This document shows positions 42,402-51,138 of a stretch of 64,000 bases of DNA, piece by piece. Source of the DNA: Lichenicoccus sp964242335 (GTDB lineage Bacteria > Pseudomonadota > Alphaproteobacteria > Acetobacterales > Acetobacteraceae). The translations under genes were made by a program, and so were the position numbers. The DNA lies in assembly GCA_964242335.1 (NCBI GenBank), contig CAXTAY010000005.1, positions 62,001 through 126,000 of the forward strand, written 5' to 3'. The stretch's first letter is position 1. Each line of letters begins with the position of its first letter. The notes beneath the pieces were generated by a model. That model was not told where the DNA came from and did not search any database. It saw only the letters and a list, made by a program, of their open reading frames with translations.

Positions 42402-44573
42402 TCAGCCGACGATGCTGCCTCCCGGGTCGGTGACGCCCACCAGCGTGATCCTGGTGCCGTCGGCCAGGCTGACCACGGTCGAGCCGCCGCTCGTGGTGAC
42501 GTGCAGGTCGCTCGCGGCGTAGCCGAACAGGTCGATCCTGTCGGTGGCCGGCTTGAACCCGTTCAGGACGTCGGTGCCTCCGGCGGCGCCCTTGACCACG
42601 TCGTAGACGCTGGGGCCGCTGCCCTCGGTGACCGATGCCGAGCCGGATCCCAGCACCGCCTGCAGCGAGCCGGCGCCGCCGGTGACGACGGTGCTGCCGG
42701 ATCCGGCGAAGATCAGGCTGGCGCCGTTGCCGGTCTCGATGTTCGAGCCGCCGGCGCCGGCGACGACCAGCATGTTGCCGCCCCGGCCGGTCACCCTCAG
42801 CGCACCCGCCCCGCCGACGATCGAGTCCGCACCGCTGCTGCTGCCGGCGACGACCATGGCGCCGGAGCCGCCGAAGGCGGCGTCGCCCTTCTGGGCGTCG
42901 ATAGTGAGCGCACCGGTGCCGCCGACGACGATGTCGTCGCCGCCGGCGCCGCCATCGACGGTGGTCGGACCGGCCGCGACGAACATCTCGTCGCCGCCGC
43001 CGCCGCCGCCGGTCAGGGTGGTGTTGGCGGCGGCAGCGCTCTGCGAGACGAAGATGTTGTGGCCGGCGCTGCCACCGGCGAAGCTGCCGCCGCCGCTGCC
43101 GCCGAAGATGATCGCCGAGCCGGATCCGCCGGTGACCGAGCTGGCACCGGTGCCGCCGACGAACAGCAGCGATCCCGAGCTGCCGTCGACGGTCACCTGC
43201 CCGGCGGAGGCCAGGATGGTGTCGGCGCCGTCCCCCGCCTGGACGGTCGTGCCGGCTGCCGCCTGATAGAACTGCGCGCCGCCGGGCAGGGTGACGATGC
43301 CGCCGGCGGCGTCGGGCTCGGCGCCGATCACGGTCGCAGCACTGATCGGAATGCCTGCCGGAAGCACCAGTTCGCGCGAGCCGGCCGAGGTGCCGTCGGA
43401 GCTGAACAGCGCCTGCTTGCCGGCCAGGTCGGTGCCCTCGAACACGATGCCGCCATCGACCGCGGTGATGCCGCCCTGGAGCGCGCCCAGACCGGCGACG
43501 CTGATCTGCTTGGTGCCCTCGACCGTGCCGTCGGTGACGAAGAGGGCCTCCGGGTTGGTGCTGCCGACGCTCGGCTGCGGCTCGAGGAAGAACACCTTGT
43601 CGCCGGATGCGACCGCCCCCTCGGTGCCCTCCCCGTTGCTGCTGAGCGACACGGTCCCGGCCTTGCTGCCGTCGGTCACGAACAGGCCGTAGCCGCTGTC
43701 GAAGAACACCTTGCCGTTGGCCGCGAGGTAGCCGCCGGGCACGCGGACCGGCGCGTTGGCCGGACCGTTGACGAGGATCTCGACGGTGCCGGCGGCGGTG
43801 CCGTCGGTGGACCAGACGCTGATGTCGTTCGCGGCATCGGTCGCCGTGAAGATGGCGCGGCCGTTGGTCACGGCGCCGCCGAAGCGGACCTCGCTGCCGA
43901 GTGCCGTGTCGACCAGCGCATGGGTTCCCGACGCGGTGCCGTCGGTGACCCAGAGCGGCCCGGAGCCGTCGGGGTTGGTCTGGTTGATGAACACCGTCCT
44001 GTCGCCGGCCACCGGGCTGATGCCGGCGGGGTTCAGCGAGACGCCGCTCGGCGTGATGCTGTAGGTGCCCGCCGCGGTGCCGTCGGTGCGCCACAGGCCG
44101 GCGTTGGCCTGGTTGCCGTCGTAGGCCTGGAAATAGCCGATGCCGTTCGAGGCCGCGATGCTCGATGCGCCGACCCCGCTCTCGATCTGGGTGAAGCTGC
44201 TGCCGTCGGTGCTCGCCCAGATGCCGGGTGGCCGCTCGGCGGTGGGGCCCGACGTCAGCAGCGTGTTGCCGAGCACCCACAGCCCGCCGGGATAGGCCGC
44301 GCCGCCCAGGCCGTCGACGAGGGTCGCGGTGGTGCCGGTCGTCGTGCCGTCGGTCTTGAACACCTCGAGGAACGCGGTGCCGTTGCCGCCGGCATTGCCG
44401 TAGTCGCCCAGGAAGTACGTCTCGCCGTCGAACCCGGTGAAGCCGTAGCCGGACGGATCGGGGAAGAAATCGAACCGGGACAGGTCGAGATCGACGGTCC
44501 CGGCCGCGGTGCCGTCGCTCGAGAACAGATCGCTGCCGGCGGCGGTTTGCGCAGAAAATAGGAAGCGGCTCAT
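42402..44573 (-). CDS. Large DGT-repeat and Gly-rich repeat surface protein
   Basis: About 723 aa, no classical signal peptide. Residues 1 to about 400 contain at least eight repeats of the ELWxxDGT type (LFSSDGTAAGT, VFKTDGTTTGT, LWRTDGTAAGT, LWVTDGTASGT, VWSTDGTAAGT and variants), predicted to form a beta-propeller. The second half is glycine-, serine- and alanine-rich with periodic GGxG and VxGGxG units like a beta-solenoid, and ends with a hydrophobic, Asp-rich segment (DRIDLFGYAASD) as in type I secretion substrates. Start 44573 (MSRFLF, preceded by GGGGATAATGGG) is chosen over one ten codons upstream, whose surroundings are AT-rich and lack a ribosome site. It is probably exported by a type I or other leaderless system; no transporter is adjacent. 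Confidence 0.75.
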   Translation of the reverse strand: MSRFLFSAQTAAGSDLFSSDGTAAGTVDLDLSRFDFFPDPSGYGFTGFDGETYFLGDYGNAGGNGTAFLEVFKTDGTTTGTTATLVDGLGGAAYPGGLWVLGNTLLTSGPTAERPPGIWASTDGSSFTQIESGVGASSIAASNGIGYFQAYDGNQANAGLWRTDGTAAGTYSITPSGVSLNPAGISPVAGDRTVFINQTNPDGSGPLWVTDGTASGTHALVDTALGSEVRFGGAVTNGRAIFTATDAANDISVWSTDGTAAGTVEILVNGPANAPVRVPGGYLAANGKVFFDSGYGLFVTDGSKAGTVSLSSNGEGTEGAVASGDKVFFLEPQPSVGSTNPEALFVTDGTVEGTKQISVAGLGALQGGITAVDGGIVFEGTDLAGKQALFSSDGTSAGSRELVLPAGIPISAATVIGAEPDAAGGIVTLPGGAQFYQAAAGTTVQAGDGADTILASAGQVTVDGSSGSLLFVGGTGASSVTGGSGSAIIFGGSGGGSFAGGSAGHNIFVSQSAAAANTTLTGGGGGGDEMFVAAGPTTVDGGAGGDDIVVGGTGALTIDAQKGDAAFGGSGAMVVAGSSSGADSIVGGAGALRVTGRGGNMLVVAGAGGSNIETGNGASLIFAGSGSTVVTGGAGSLQAVLGSGSASVTEGSGPSVYDVVKGAAGGTDVLNGFKPATDRIDLFGYAASDLHVTTSGGSTVVSLADGTRITLVGVTDPGGSIVG

Positions 44574-44766
44574 CCCATTATCCCCGACTGCCGTGACGGA
44601 CATGATGACCGTCTATTTTTGCGACAGGATAACGATAATGTAGATGATCGGCCGAATTTGGTCCTCAGATATCGGCACGATATGGCAACGGACACCTATG
44701 CAGGCGATGCTTATCTCCTCGCAGTTTCGATGACCGTGGAAATCATCGTCGCGGCGCGGCCCTCGA
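44574..44766. other. AT-richer gap with no gene
   Basis: This stretch between the POT-transporter stop and the DGT-repeat gene is distinctly lower in GC than its surroundings (TATTTTTG, GATAACGATAATG, GATATGGCAA). I see no credible gene; it probably carries the promoter of the DGT-repeat gene on the minus strand. No unique -35/-10 pair can be fixed. Confidence 0.4.
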
Positions 44767-46188
44767 TCAAACGGCGGGTAGGCCCGGTATCGGCGTGCGG
44801 GGCCCGGCCTGCGGATCCGCCGTCGGCGCCAGCAGACGACCGAAGCGGAGGCGGAACAGCAGCAACGTGCCGGCGCCGCACGCCACCAGCGCCGCGTGCA
44901 GCAGCCAGAACGAGGCGGCGGGCATCGTCTGCAGCAGCCCGCCGAGCCAGCCGACCGCCATGTTGGCCAGGAAAAGGTGCAGGTAGTAGACGCCGATCAT
45001 CAGGCCCGAGACCGTGCGGGGTGCCGCGCGCGAGAACAGCGCGAGCCCGACCGGCAGCACGTTGGCGATGCCGACCGAGTTGATCACGTGGAACGCGAGT
45101 CCCCATGCCAGCCCGACCTTGTGGCCGCTCGCGGCCTGCTCGGTGCTAGCGAGCGACAGGATCAGCGGCGCCGTCGCCGCGATCAGCGTGCCGACGGCGA
45201 GCTTGGTGATCTCGTCGGGTTCCGGCCGGTGCCGCGCCCACCGGCGCCAGAACAGCATCGACAGCACGATCGCGCCGGTGGCGATGACGGCGTCGAGCGA
45301 GAGCAGCCAGGTCACCGGCATCGACCGGCCGAAGAACACCAGGTCGTAGCTGGCGTCGGCCCAGACCAGGTAGGCGTTGAAGGTCTGCATGTTGCCCAGC
45401 ATCGCCAACGCCAGCGCCGGCAGCAGGGCGACCAGCACCGCGACCCTCTCGGCTTCTCCGGGCGCAAGCCCGGGCCTGCGGCGGACCGCGACGCGGGGTG
45501 GCGGCTCGGCGGGCAGCCAGCGCCATCCGGCGCGGTAGACGCCGAGCCCGACGAGCATGCCGATGCCGGCCGCACCGAAGCCCCAGTGCCAGCCCAGCTC
45601 CTGGCCGAGCGTGCCGCAGACCAGCGGCGAGAGGATCACGGCGAGGCTCACCGCGACCAGGAAGATCTGGAACGCCTCGGCTCGCCGCAGGTCGCCGGGC
45701 GGGTAGAGCTCTCCGACCTGGCTGGAGATGTTGCCCTTGAAGCAGCCGACGCCCGCCAGCAGGCAGGCGAGTGCGGCCAGGAACGAGGCGTCGAACGCCA
45801 TCAGGAAGTGGCCGGCCGCCATCAGCAGCGCGCCCAGGGTGACGGTGCGGGTGCGGCCGAGCAGGCGGTCGGCGAGCAGGCCGCCGGCCAGCGGGGTCAG
45901 GTAGACGCCGCCGGCATAGAGCCCGAAGATCACCGAGGCCAGCGCCGGCGTGGAGAGCGGCCCGTAGACGTGCTCGATCGCGGCGCGAAAGGCGGGGAAC
46001 CCGGCGACGTGTCCGACATGGCCGGGCAGCAGCAGGTGCTGGCCCATGTAGAGCACCAGCAGCGCCTGCATGCCGTAGTACGAGAAGCGCTCCCAGCCCT
46101 CGGCGAACACCAGGAAGGCGAGGCCGATCGGGTGCCCGAGCACCAGCCTCGGCGCGGCAGCCGGCATCGTCGTGCGGGTGGTCCGCAT
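44767..46188 (-). CDS. POT/PTR-family proton-coupled oligopeptide transporter
   Basis: 473-aa inner-membrane symporter. The diagnostic PTR signature appears near the start: FAEGWERFSYYGMQALLVLYM (ExxER-type and FYxxxY-type motifs), with the GxGCFKGNISSQVGELYPPGD stretch (second PTR signature) in helix 4-5. About twelve to fourteen hydrophobic segments follow, ending in a basic tail. ATG 46188 is preceded by GCGGGGCG; MPAAAP at 46167 is a possible later start. It is 8 nt downstream of the TyrA-family gene. Imports di- or tripeptides with protons; peptides could supply aromatic amino-acid precursors, though this link is speculative. Confidence 0.88.
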   Translation of the reverse strand: MRTTRTTMPAAAPRLVLGHPIGLAFLVFAEGWERFSYYGMQALLVLYMGQHLLLPGHVGHVAGFPAFRAAIEHVYGPLSTPALASVIFGLYAGGVYLTPLAGGLLADRLLGRTRTVTLGALLMAAGHFLMAFDASFLAALACLLAGVGCFKGNISSQVGELYPPGDLRRAEAFQIFLVAVSLAVILSPLVCGTLGQELGWHWGFGAAGIGMLVGLGVYRAGWRWLPAEPPPRVAVRRRPGLAPGEAERVAVLVALLPALALAMLGNMQTFNAYLVWADASYDLVFFGRSMPVTWLLSLDAVIATGAIVLSMLFWRRWARHRPEPDEITKLAVGTLIAATAPLILSLASTEQAASGHKVGLAWGLAFHVINSVGIANVLPVGLALFSRAAPRTVSGLMIGVYYLHLFLANMAVGWLGGLLQTMPAASFWLLHAALVACGAGTLLLFRLRFGRLLAPTADPQAGPRTPIPGLPAV

Positions 46189-46196
46189 CGCCCCGC

Positions 46197-47084
46197 TCAG
46201 GCCTGCTTGATCTCGATAAGGTTGCGCCGGATGGCGCGGCCGCGCTCGATCCGGTCGACGATGAAGGCGTCGTCGCCCCAGCGTATCGCGCGCGCCATCG
46301 CCTGGGCGTCCTCGGTGAAGCGGGCCAGCATCTCCAGCAGCGCCTCGCGGTTGTTGAGGAAAATGTCGCGCCACATCACCGGGTCGGAGGCGGCGATGCG
46401 GGTGAAGTCGCGAAAGCCGGTGGCGGCGAATTCCAGCACCTCGCCGCGGGTCTCGTCGGCGAGGTCGTCGGCGGTGCCGCAGATGGTGAAGGCGAGCAGG
46501 TGCGGCAGGTGGCTGACGATCGCCAGCACCCGGTCGTGGTGGGCGGCGTCCATCTCCCGCGTCCGGGCGCCGCACAGCCGCCACAGCCGCTCGATGCGGG
46601 CGACCGCCTCGCGGTCGGTGCCGTCGGGCGGCGTCAGCAGGCACCAGCGGCCCTCGAACAGGGTGGAGAAGCCGGCCTCCGGGCCGGAATATTCCGTCCC
46701 GGCCAGCGGATGGCCCGGCACCAAGGCGATGTCGTCGCGCAGGATCGGCAGGATCTCGCGCAGCATGGACTGCTTGGTCGAGCCGACGTCGCTGAGGATC
46801 GCACCGCGCGCCAGGTGCGGCATGATCGCCGCCGCCACGCCGCCGAGCGCGCCCACCGGCACGCAGAGCAGCACGCCGTCGGCGCCGGCCACCGCCGTCG
46901 TCGGGTCCGCCTCGATCCGGTGCGCGAGCCGCAGCTCGGCGGCCCGCGCGAGCACGGCGGCAGACGCGTCGCAGGCCACGACCTCGTCGGCGATGGCGCG
47001 GTCCGCCATCGCCCGGCGCGCGATCGAGCTGCCGATCAGCCCGAGCCCGATCACCGTCAGCCGCCGGAATACCGCCTCGGACAT
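46197..47084 (-). CDS. tyrA: Prephenate/arogenate dehydrogenase (TyrA/TyrC family)
   Basis: 295-aa NAD(P)-dependent dehydrogenase of tyrosine biosynthesis. The Rossmann motif VIGLGLIGSSIARR is at residues 10-23; SDVGSTKQ and PGHPLAGTEYSGPEAG (His of the substrate site) follow; the C-terminal helical dimerisation domain shows DFTRIAASDPVMWRDIFLNNREALL. There is no chorismate mutase domain, so it is the monofunctional alphaproteobacterial form. It is divergent from hpnA with a 151-nt gap that holds repeat copy C. It starts the minus-strand pair with the POT transporter. Confidence 0.93.
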   Translation of the reverse strand: MSEAVFRRLTVIGLGLIGSSIARRAMADRAIADEVVACDASAAVLARAAELRLAHRIEADPTTAVAGADGVLLCVPVGALGGVAAAIMPHLARGAILSDVGSTKQSMLREILPILRDDIALVPGHPLAGTEYSGPEAGFSTLFEGRWCLLTPPDGTDREAVARIERLWRLCGARTREMDAAHHDRVLAIVSHLPHLLAFTICGTADDLADETRGEVLEFAATGFRDFTRIAASDPVMWRDIFLNNREALLEMLARFTEDAQAMARAIRWGDDAFIVDRIERGRAIRRNLIEIKQA

Positions 47085-47106
47085 CGACCCGCTCCCCGAC
47101 CTGGAA

Positions 47107-47172
47107 GCGGGGTCTGGCGCCTGAGGCCCCGGCGGGTCAAGCGCCGGGTGGCCGTCCGGCGGTCCGCCCTTG
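47107..47172. repeat. GC-rich palindromic repeat, degenerate copy C
   Basis: Begins with GCGGGGTCTGGCGCC, matching the core of copies A and B (GGGGTCTGGGGCC), followed by GGGTCAAG and, after a 24-nt interruption, CCCTTG, so the terminal stem is retained around an enlarged loop. It sits in the divergent tyrA/hpnA gap. It is the most degraded of the five copies, and placing its right end is uncertain. Confidence 0.55.
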
Positions 47173-47235
47173 CTTCCTGAACCCGGCAGGCGAGGCTATA
47201 CAGCCGATCGTCCATTTTCTGGAACGGCCGCGCGC

Positions 47236-48234
47236 ATGAACGATGCCCCGACCCTGGTCACCGGCGCCACCGGCTTCGTCGGCTCCGCGGTGGCGCGCGC
47301 GCTCGCGGCGCGCGGCCACAGGCTGCGCCTGCTGGTGCGGCGCGGCAGCGACCGACGCAACCTCGACGGCATCGAGGCCGAGCTGGCGGAGGGCGACCTG
47401 ACCCGGCCGGAGGGCTTCGCCGATGCGATGCGCGGCTGCCGCGCCCTGTTCCACGTCGCCGCCGACTACCGGCTGTGGGTGCCGGATCCGGCGACGATGA
47501 TGCAGGCCAACGTCGAGGGCACGCGGCGGCTGATGCTGGCGGCGCTGGAGGCCGGGGTGGAGCGCATCGTCTACTGCTCGTCGGTGGCGGCACTCGGGCT
47601 GATCGGCGACGGCACGGTCGCGGACGAGACCACGCCGGTGCACGAGCACGCGGTGATCGGCATCTACAAGCGGTCGAAATACCGCGCCGAGCAGGAGGTG
47701 TTGCGGCTGGTGCACGAGCGCGGCCTGCCGGCGGTGATCGTCAACCCCTCGACCCCGGTCGGGCCGCGCGACATCAAGCCGACGCCCACCGGGCTGATGA
47801 TCGCCGACGCGGCCGCGGGCAGGATGCCGGCCTACGTCGAGACCGGGCTGAACATCGTGCATGTCGACGACGTGGCGGAGGGTCACGCGCTGGCCTACGA
47901 GCGCGGCGTGATCGGCGAGCGCTACATCCTCGGCGGCGAGGACATGCTGCTGCGCGACCTGTTCGCCGCCGTCTCCGAGGCGGCCGGGGTGCGTCCGCCG
48001 CGGATCCGGCTGTCGCAGTCGGTGCTGTGGCCGGTGGCGCTGGCCTCGGAGTGGGCGTCGCGCGGCTTCGGCATCGAGCCCAGGGTGACGCGCGAGATGC
48101 TGGCGATGTCGAGGAAGAAGATGTTCTTCTCGTCGGACAAGGCGCGCGCCGCACTGGGCTACGCGCCGCGTCCGGCGCGCGAGGCGGTGGTCGACGCGGT
48201 GGCGTGGTTCGCCGGACACGGCATGCTGGGTTGA
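47236..48234 (+). CDS. hpnA: Hopanoid-associated sugar epimerase HpnA
   Basis: 332-aa extended SDR. The glycine motif is GATGFVGSAVARAL, with HVAADYRLW, YCSSVAAL and the active-site YKRSKYRAE (Tyr and Lys). VNPSTPVGPRDIKPTPTG and MFFSSDKARAALGY are typical of HpnA. The preferred start, MNDAPTLV at 47236, directly precedes the Rossmann strand; an in-frame start at 47170 lies in the degraded repeat and is rejected. The stop overlaps the hpnB start (TGATG). First gene of the hopanoid operon; it probably supplies or modifies a sugar for hopanoid glycosylation. Confidence 0.93.
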   Translation: MNDAPTLVTGATGFVGSAVARALAARGHRLRLLVRRGSDRRNLDGIEAELAEGDLTRPEGFADAMRGCRALFHVAADYRLWVPDPATMMQANVEGTRRLMLAALEAGVERIVYCSSVAALGLIGDGTVADETTPVHEHAVIGIYKRSKYRAEQEVLRLVHERGLPAVIVNPSTPVGPRDIKPTPTGLMIADAAAGRMPAYVETGLNIVHVDDVAEGHALAYERGVIGERYILGGEDMLLRDLFAAVSEAAGVRPPRIRLSQSVLWPVALASEWASRGFGIEPRVTREMLAMSRKKMFFSSDKARAALGYAPRPAREAVVDAVAWFAGHGMLG

Positions 48235-49397
48235 TGGCGGTGCTGCCGCTCGCCGCATTGTCGCTGCTGATCTGGCTCGGCCTGGCGCTGCTGCACGGGC
48301 GCTTCTGGCAATCCGGGCCGGTGCTGGCGCCGGTGCGCTCGGCGGTGCGCCCGGACGCCACCACCTGGCCGGCACTGTGCGTGGTGGTGCCGGCGCGCGA
48401 CGAGGCGGCCCAGGTGCAGGAGAGCCTGCTGTCGCTGCTGGCGCAGGACTACCCCGGACCGTACGGCGTGGTGCTGGTCGATGACCGCAGCAGCGACGGC
48501 ACCGGCGCGATCGCGCGCGAGCTGAACTCGCCGCACCTGCACGTGCTCGACGGCAGCGATCCGCCGCCCGGCTGGAGCGGCAAGCTGTGGGCGGTGGCGC
48601 AAGGGGTCGCGCACGTGCGGCGGATGATGCCCGAGGAGGGCTACATCCTGCTCGCCGACGCCGACATCGTGCACCAGCCGGCGCACGTCGCCACCCTGGT
48701 CGCCAAGGCGGTGCGCGACGGGCTCGACCAGGTCTCGGAGATGGTCGCGCTGAACACCGAGAGCCTGTCGGAGCGCGCGCTGGTGCCGGCCTTCGTGTAT
48801 TTCTTCCAGCTGCTGTATCCGTTCGCCCAGGTGAACCGGCCCGGGCACCGGGTGGCGGCGGCGGCGGGCGGCACCATCCTGATCCGCACGGCGGCGCTGG
48901 CGCGGATCGGCGGCATCGAGAGCCTGCGCGGCGCGCTGATCGACGACGTGGCGCTGGCGGCACGGGTCAAGCGCAGCGGTGGTGCGATCTGGCTCGGCCA
49001 CAGCCTGCTGGCGCGATCGGTGCGGCCCTATCCGCACGCCCTCGACGTCTGGCGCATGGTGGCGCGCACCGCCTACGTGCAGCTGCGCTTCTCGCCGCTG
49101 CTGCTGGCCGGCACGGTGGCGGGGATGGCGGTGATCTGGCTGGTGCCGCCGCTGGCCGCGCTGGCCGCGCACGGCGCGGCCCGGCTGTGCGGCATCCTGG
49201 CCTGGGCGATCGCCACGCTCTCGTTCCTGCCGACGCTGCGCCGCTTCCGCCTGTCGCCGCTGTGGGCGCTGTTGCTGCCGGCGGTGGCGGTGTTCTACAC
49301 CGCGGCCACCATCGGCTCGGCGCTGGACCATCATCGCGGACGCGGCGTGGTCTGGAAGCAGCGCGCCTATCGCGAGGGGGATCCGTCCGCACCATGA
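48234..49397 (+). CDS. hpnB: Hopanoid biosynthesis glycosyltransferase HpnB
   Basis: 387-aa membrane-associated GT2 enzyme. An N-terminal hydrophobic anchor (LPLAALSLLIWLGLALLHG) leads into VVVPARDEAAQV, VDDRSSDGT and the metal site LADADI, then DDVALAARVKRSG. Three C-terminal hydrophobic segments (AGTVAGMAVIWLVPPLAAL and following) anchor it in the membrane. This is the usual HpnB layout. Both ends overlap neighbours (TGATG with hpnA, ATGA with hpnC), showing a tightly coupled operon. It presumably glycosylates a hopanoid or lipid. Confidence 0.92.
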   Translation: MAVLPLAALSLLIWLGLALLHGRFWQSGPVLAPVRSAVRPDATTWPALCVVVPARDEAAQVQESLLSLLAQDYPGPYGVVLVDDRSSDGTGAIARELNSPHLHVLDGSDPPPGWSGKLWAVAQGVAHVRRMMPEEGYILLADADIVHQPAHVATLVAKAVRDGLDQVSEMVALNTESLSERALVPAFVYFFQLLYPFAQVNRPGHRVAAAAGGTILIRTAALARIGGIESLRGALIDDVALAARVKRSGGAIWLGHSLLARSVRPYPHALDVWRMVARTAYVQLRFSPLLLAGTVAGMAVIWLVPPLAALAAHGAARLCGILAWAIATLSFLPTLRRFRLSPLWALLLPAVAVFYTAATIGSALDHHRGRGVVWKQRAYREGDPSAP

Positions 49398-50275
49398 ACG
49401 ACCTGCCCGCGAACGTCGCGCCCGTCCCCATCGACGTTGCCTCCGGCAAGGGCCGTGCGGACGAGAACTTCCCGGTCGGCTCGCGCCTGATCCGCGCGGG
49501 CCTGCGGCCGCACGTGCACGCCTATTACGGCTTCGCGCGCGCCATCGACGACATCGCCGACAACGCGGTGCTGCCGCCGCCGGACAAGATCGCCCGGCTG
49601 GACGCGATGGAAGCCGCAGTGCTCGGCCGCCTGCCGCCCGCCTCGGGCGCCACGCCCGGCGAGCTCGGCCACGCGCAGCGGCTGCGCGCCTCGCTGGCGG
49701 TCACCGGGATCGACCCGTCCACCGCGACCGACCTGATCGTGGCGTTCCGTCGCGACGCGCTGCAGCCGCGCACCGAGAGCTGGCAGGAGCTGGCGTGGTA
49801 CTGCCGCTACTCGGCGAACCCGGTCGGGCGCTACCTGCTGGCGCTGCACGGCGAGGGCCCGGAGAGCCTCGCCGCCTCGGACGCGCTGTGCACGGCGCTG
49901 CAGCTGCTGAACCACCTGCAGGACTGCAAGGCCGACCTCGCCGAGCTCGACCGCTGCTACATCCCGGGCTCCTGGCTGGCGCAGGAAGGGCTGGAGGTCG
50001 ACATCCTGCGCGGGGCGCGCGCTTCTGCGGCGCTGCGACGCGTGCTCGACCGGCTGCTCGACGAGGTGGACCGCCTGAACCGGCAGGCCGCGACGCTGCC
50101 CGGGCTGGTGACGGACCGGCGCATGCGCCTGGAGGCGGCGGTGATCGTGGGGCTGTCGCACCGCCTGGCGGCACGGCTGCGTCGCGAGGACCCGCTGGCG
50201 CGGCGGGTGAAGCTGCGACGCGGCGACGTGGCGCGCAGCCTGCTGGGTGCCGCGCGCGCCTGGCGGAGGCGGTGA
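49394..50275 (+). CDS. hpnC: Squalene synthase-type protein HpnC (hydroxysqualene synthase)
   Basis: 293-aa all-alpha isoprenyl synthase-fold enzyme. First Asp-rich motif ARAIDDIADN, second LNHLQDCKADLAELD; YCRYSANPVGR is family-typical. In characterised systems HpnD makes presqualene diphosphate from farnesyl diphosphate, HpnC converts it to hydroxysqualene and HpnE reduces that to squalene. The N-terminal 25 residues before ENFPVGS are short and polar. It overlaps hpnB and hpnD by a few nucleotides. The genes of this three-step route lie here in the usual order C, D, E. Confidence 0.93.
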   Translation: MNDLPANVAPVPIDVASGKGRADENFPVGSRLIRAGLRPHVHAYYGFARAIDDIADNAVLPPPDKIARLDAMEAAVLGRLPPASGATPGELGHAQRLRASLAVTGIDPSTATDLIVAFRRDALQPRTESWQELAWYCRYSANPVGRYLLALHGEGPESLAASDALCTALQLLNHLQDCKADLAELDRCYIPGSWLAQEGLEVDILRGARASAALRRVLDRLLDEVDRLNRQAATLPGLVTDRRMRLEAAVIVGLSHRLAARLRREDPLARRVKLRRGDVARSLLGAARAWRRR

Positions 50276-51138
50276 TGCGTGGCTCCGTCCCGGCGCTGGG
50301 CTGCGACGCCGGCGACCTCGCCCTGGTCGAGGGCATCGTCAGGCGGTCCGGCACCTCGTTCGCCCGCGGCATGCGGGTGCTGCCGCCGGATCGGCGCTAC
50401 GCGATGTATGCGATCTACGCGTTCTGCCGCCTGGTCGACGACGTGGCCGACGAGGCGGGACCGTTCGAGGCCAAGCTGCCGCTTCTCGCGGCGTGGCGCG
50501 ACCGGATCGCCGGGCTGTACCGGGGCGAAGCCGGGGACGGGCTGGACCGTGTGCTGCTGGCGGCGATCGCGCGCTACCGGCTGCGTGCCGAGGATTTCCA
50601 GGCGGTGATCGACGGCATGCAGATGGACGCCGAACGGGTGATCGTCGCGCCCCCGGAGGCGGAGCTCGACCTCTATATCGACCGGGTGGCCAGTGCGGTG
50701 GGGCGGCTATCGGTGCGCGCCTTCGGCGACGCATCGGCCGACGCCGACGAGGTCGCGCACCATCTCGGCCGCGCGCTGCAGATCACCAACATCCTGCGCG
50801 ACCTGGGCGAGGATGCCGGGCGCGGCCGGCTCTATCTGCCGCGCGAGCAGCTGCTGCAGGCCGGGGTGCCGTGTGCGCCGGATGCCGCACTGGCCTCGCC
50901 GAAGCTGCAGCAGGCCTGTCGCGCCATGGCCCGGGTGGCGAGGGCGCATTTCCAGGCCGCGCGTCAGGCGATGGCGCGCTGCGACCGTGCCGCGATGCGC
51001 CCGGCAAGGCTGATGGCAGCGAGTTACGATGCGATCCTGCGAGCCCAGGAGCGTGCCGGCTGGCGCGACCCGTCGAGGCGGGTGCGCCTGCCCGCCTGGC
51101 GCAAGGCCTGGGTGGCGCTGCAGGCGGTGCGGCCATGA
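50275..51138 (+). CDS. hpnD: Presqualene diphosphate synthase HpnD
   Basis: 287-aa head-to-head prenyl synthase. It has SGTSFARGMRVLPPDRRYAMYAIYAFCR at the N-terminus, first Asp-rich motif RLVDDVADE, GMQMDAE, YIDRVASAVGRLS and the second Asp-rich motif NILRDLGEDAGRGRLYLP. It condenses two farnesyl diphosphates. ATG 50275 shares its A with the last base of the hpnC stop; a GTG at 50272 in frame is an alternative. The stop overlaps hpnE by 4 nt. Confidence 0.95.
   Translation: MRGSVPALGCDAGDLALVEGIVRRSGTSFARGMRVLPPDRRYAMYAIYAFCRLVDDVADEAGPFEAKLPLLAAWRDRIAGLYRGEAGDGLDRVLLAAIARYRLRAEDFQAVIDGMQMDAERVIVAPPEAELDLYIDRVASAVGRLSVRAFGDASADADEVAHHLGRALQITNILRDLGEDAGRGRLYLPREQLLQAGVPCAPDAALASPKLQQACRAMARVARAHFQAARQAMARCDRAAMRPARLMAASYDAILRAQERAGWRDPSRRVRLPAWRKAWVALQAVRP

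Noticed and set aside
42402..44573. Repetitive GGC/GCC pattern as CRISPR or satellite
   Set aside because: The periodicity is that of a translated Gly-rich protein; there are no identical direct repeats with unique spacers.
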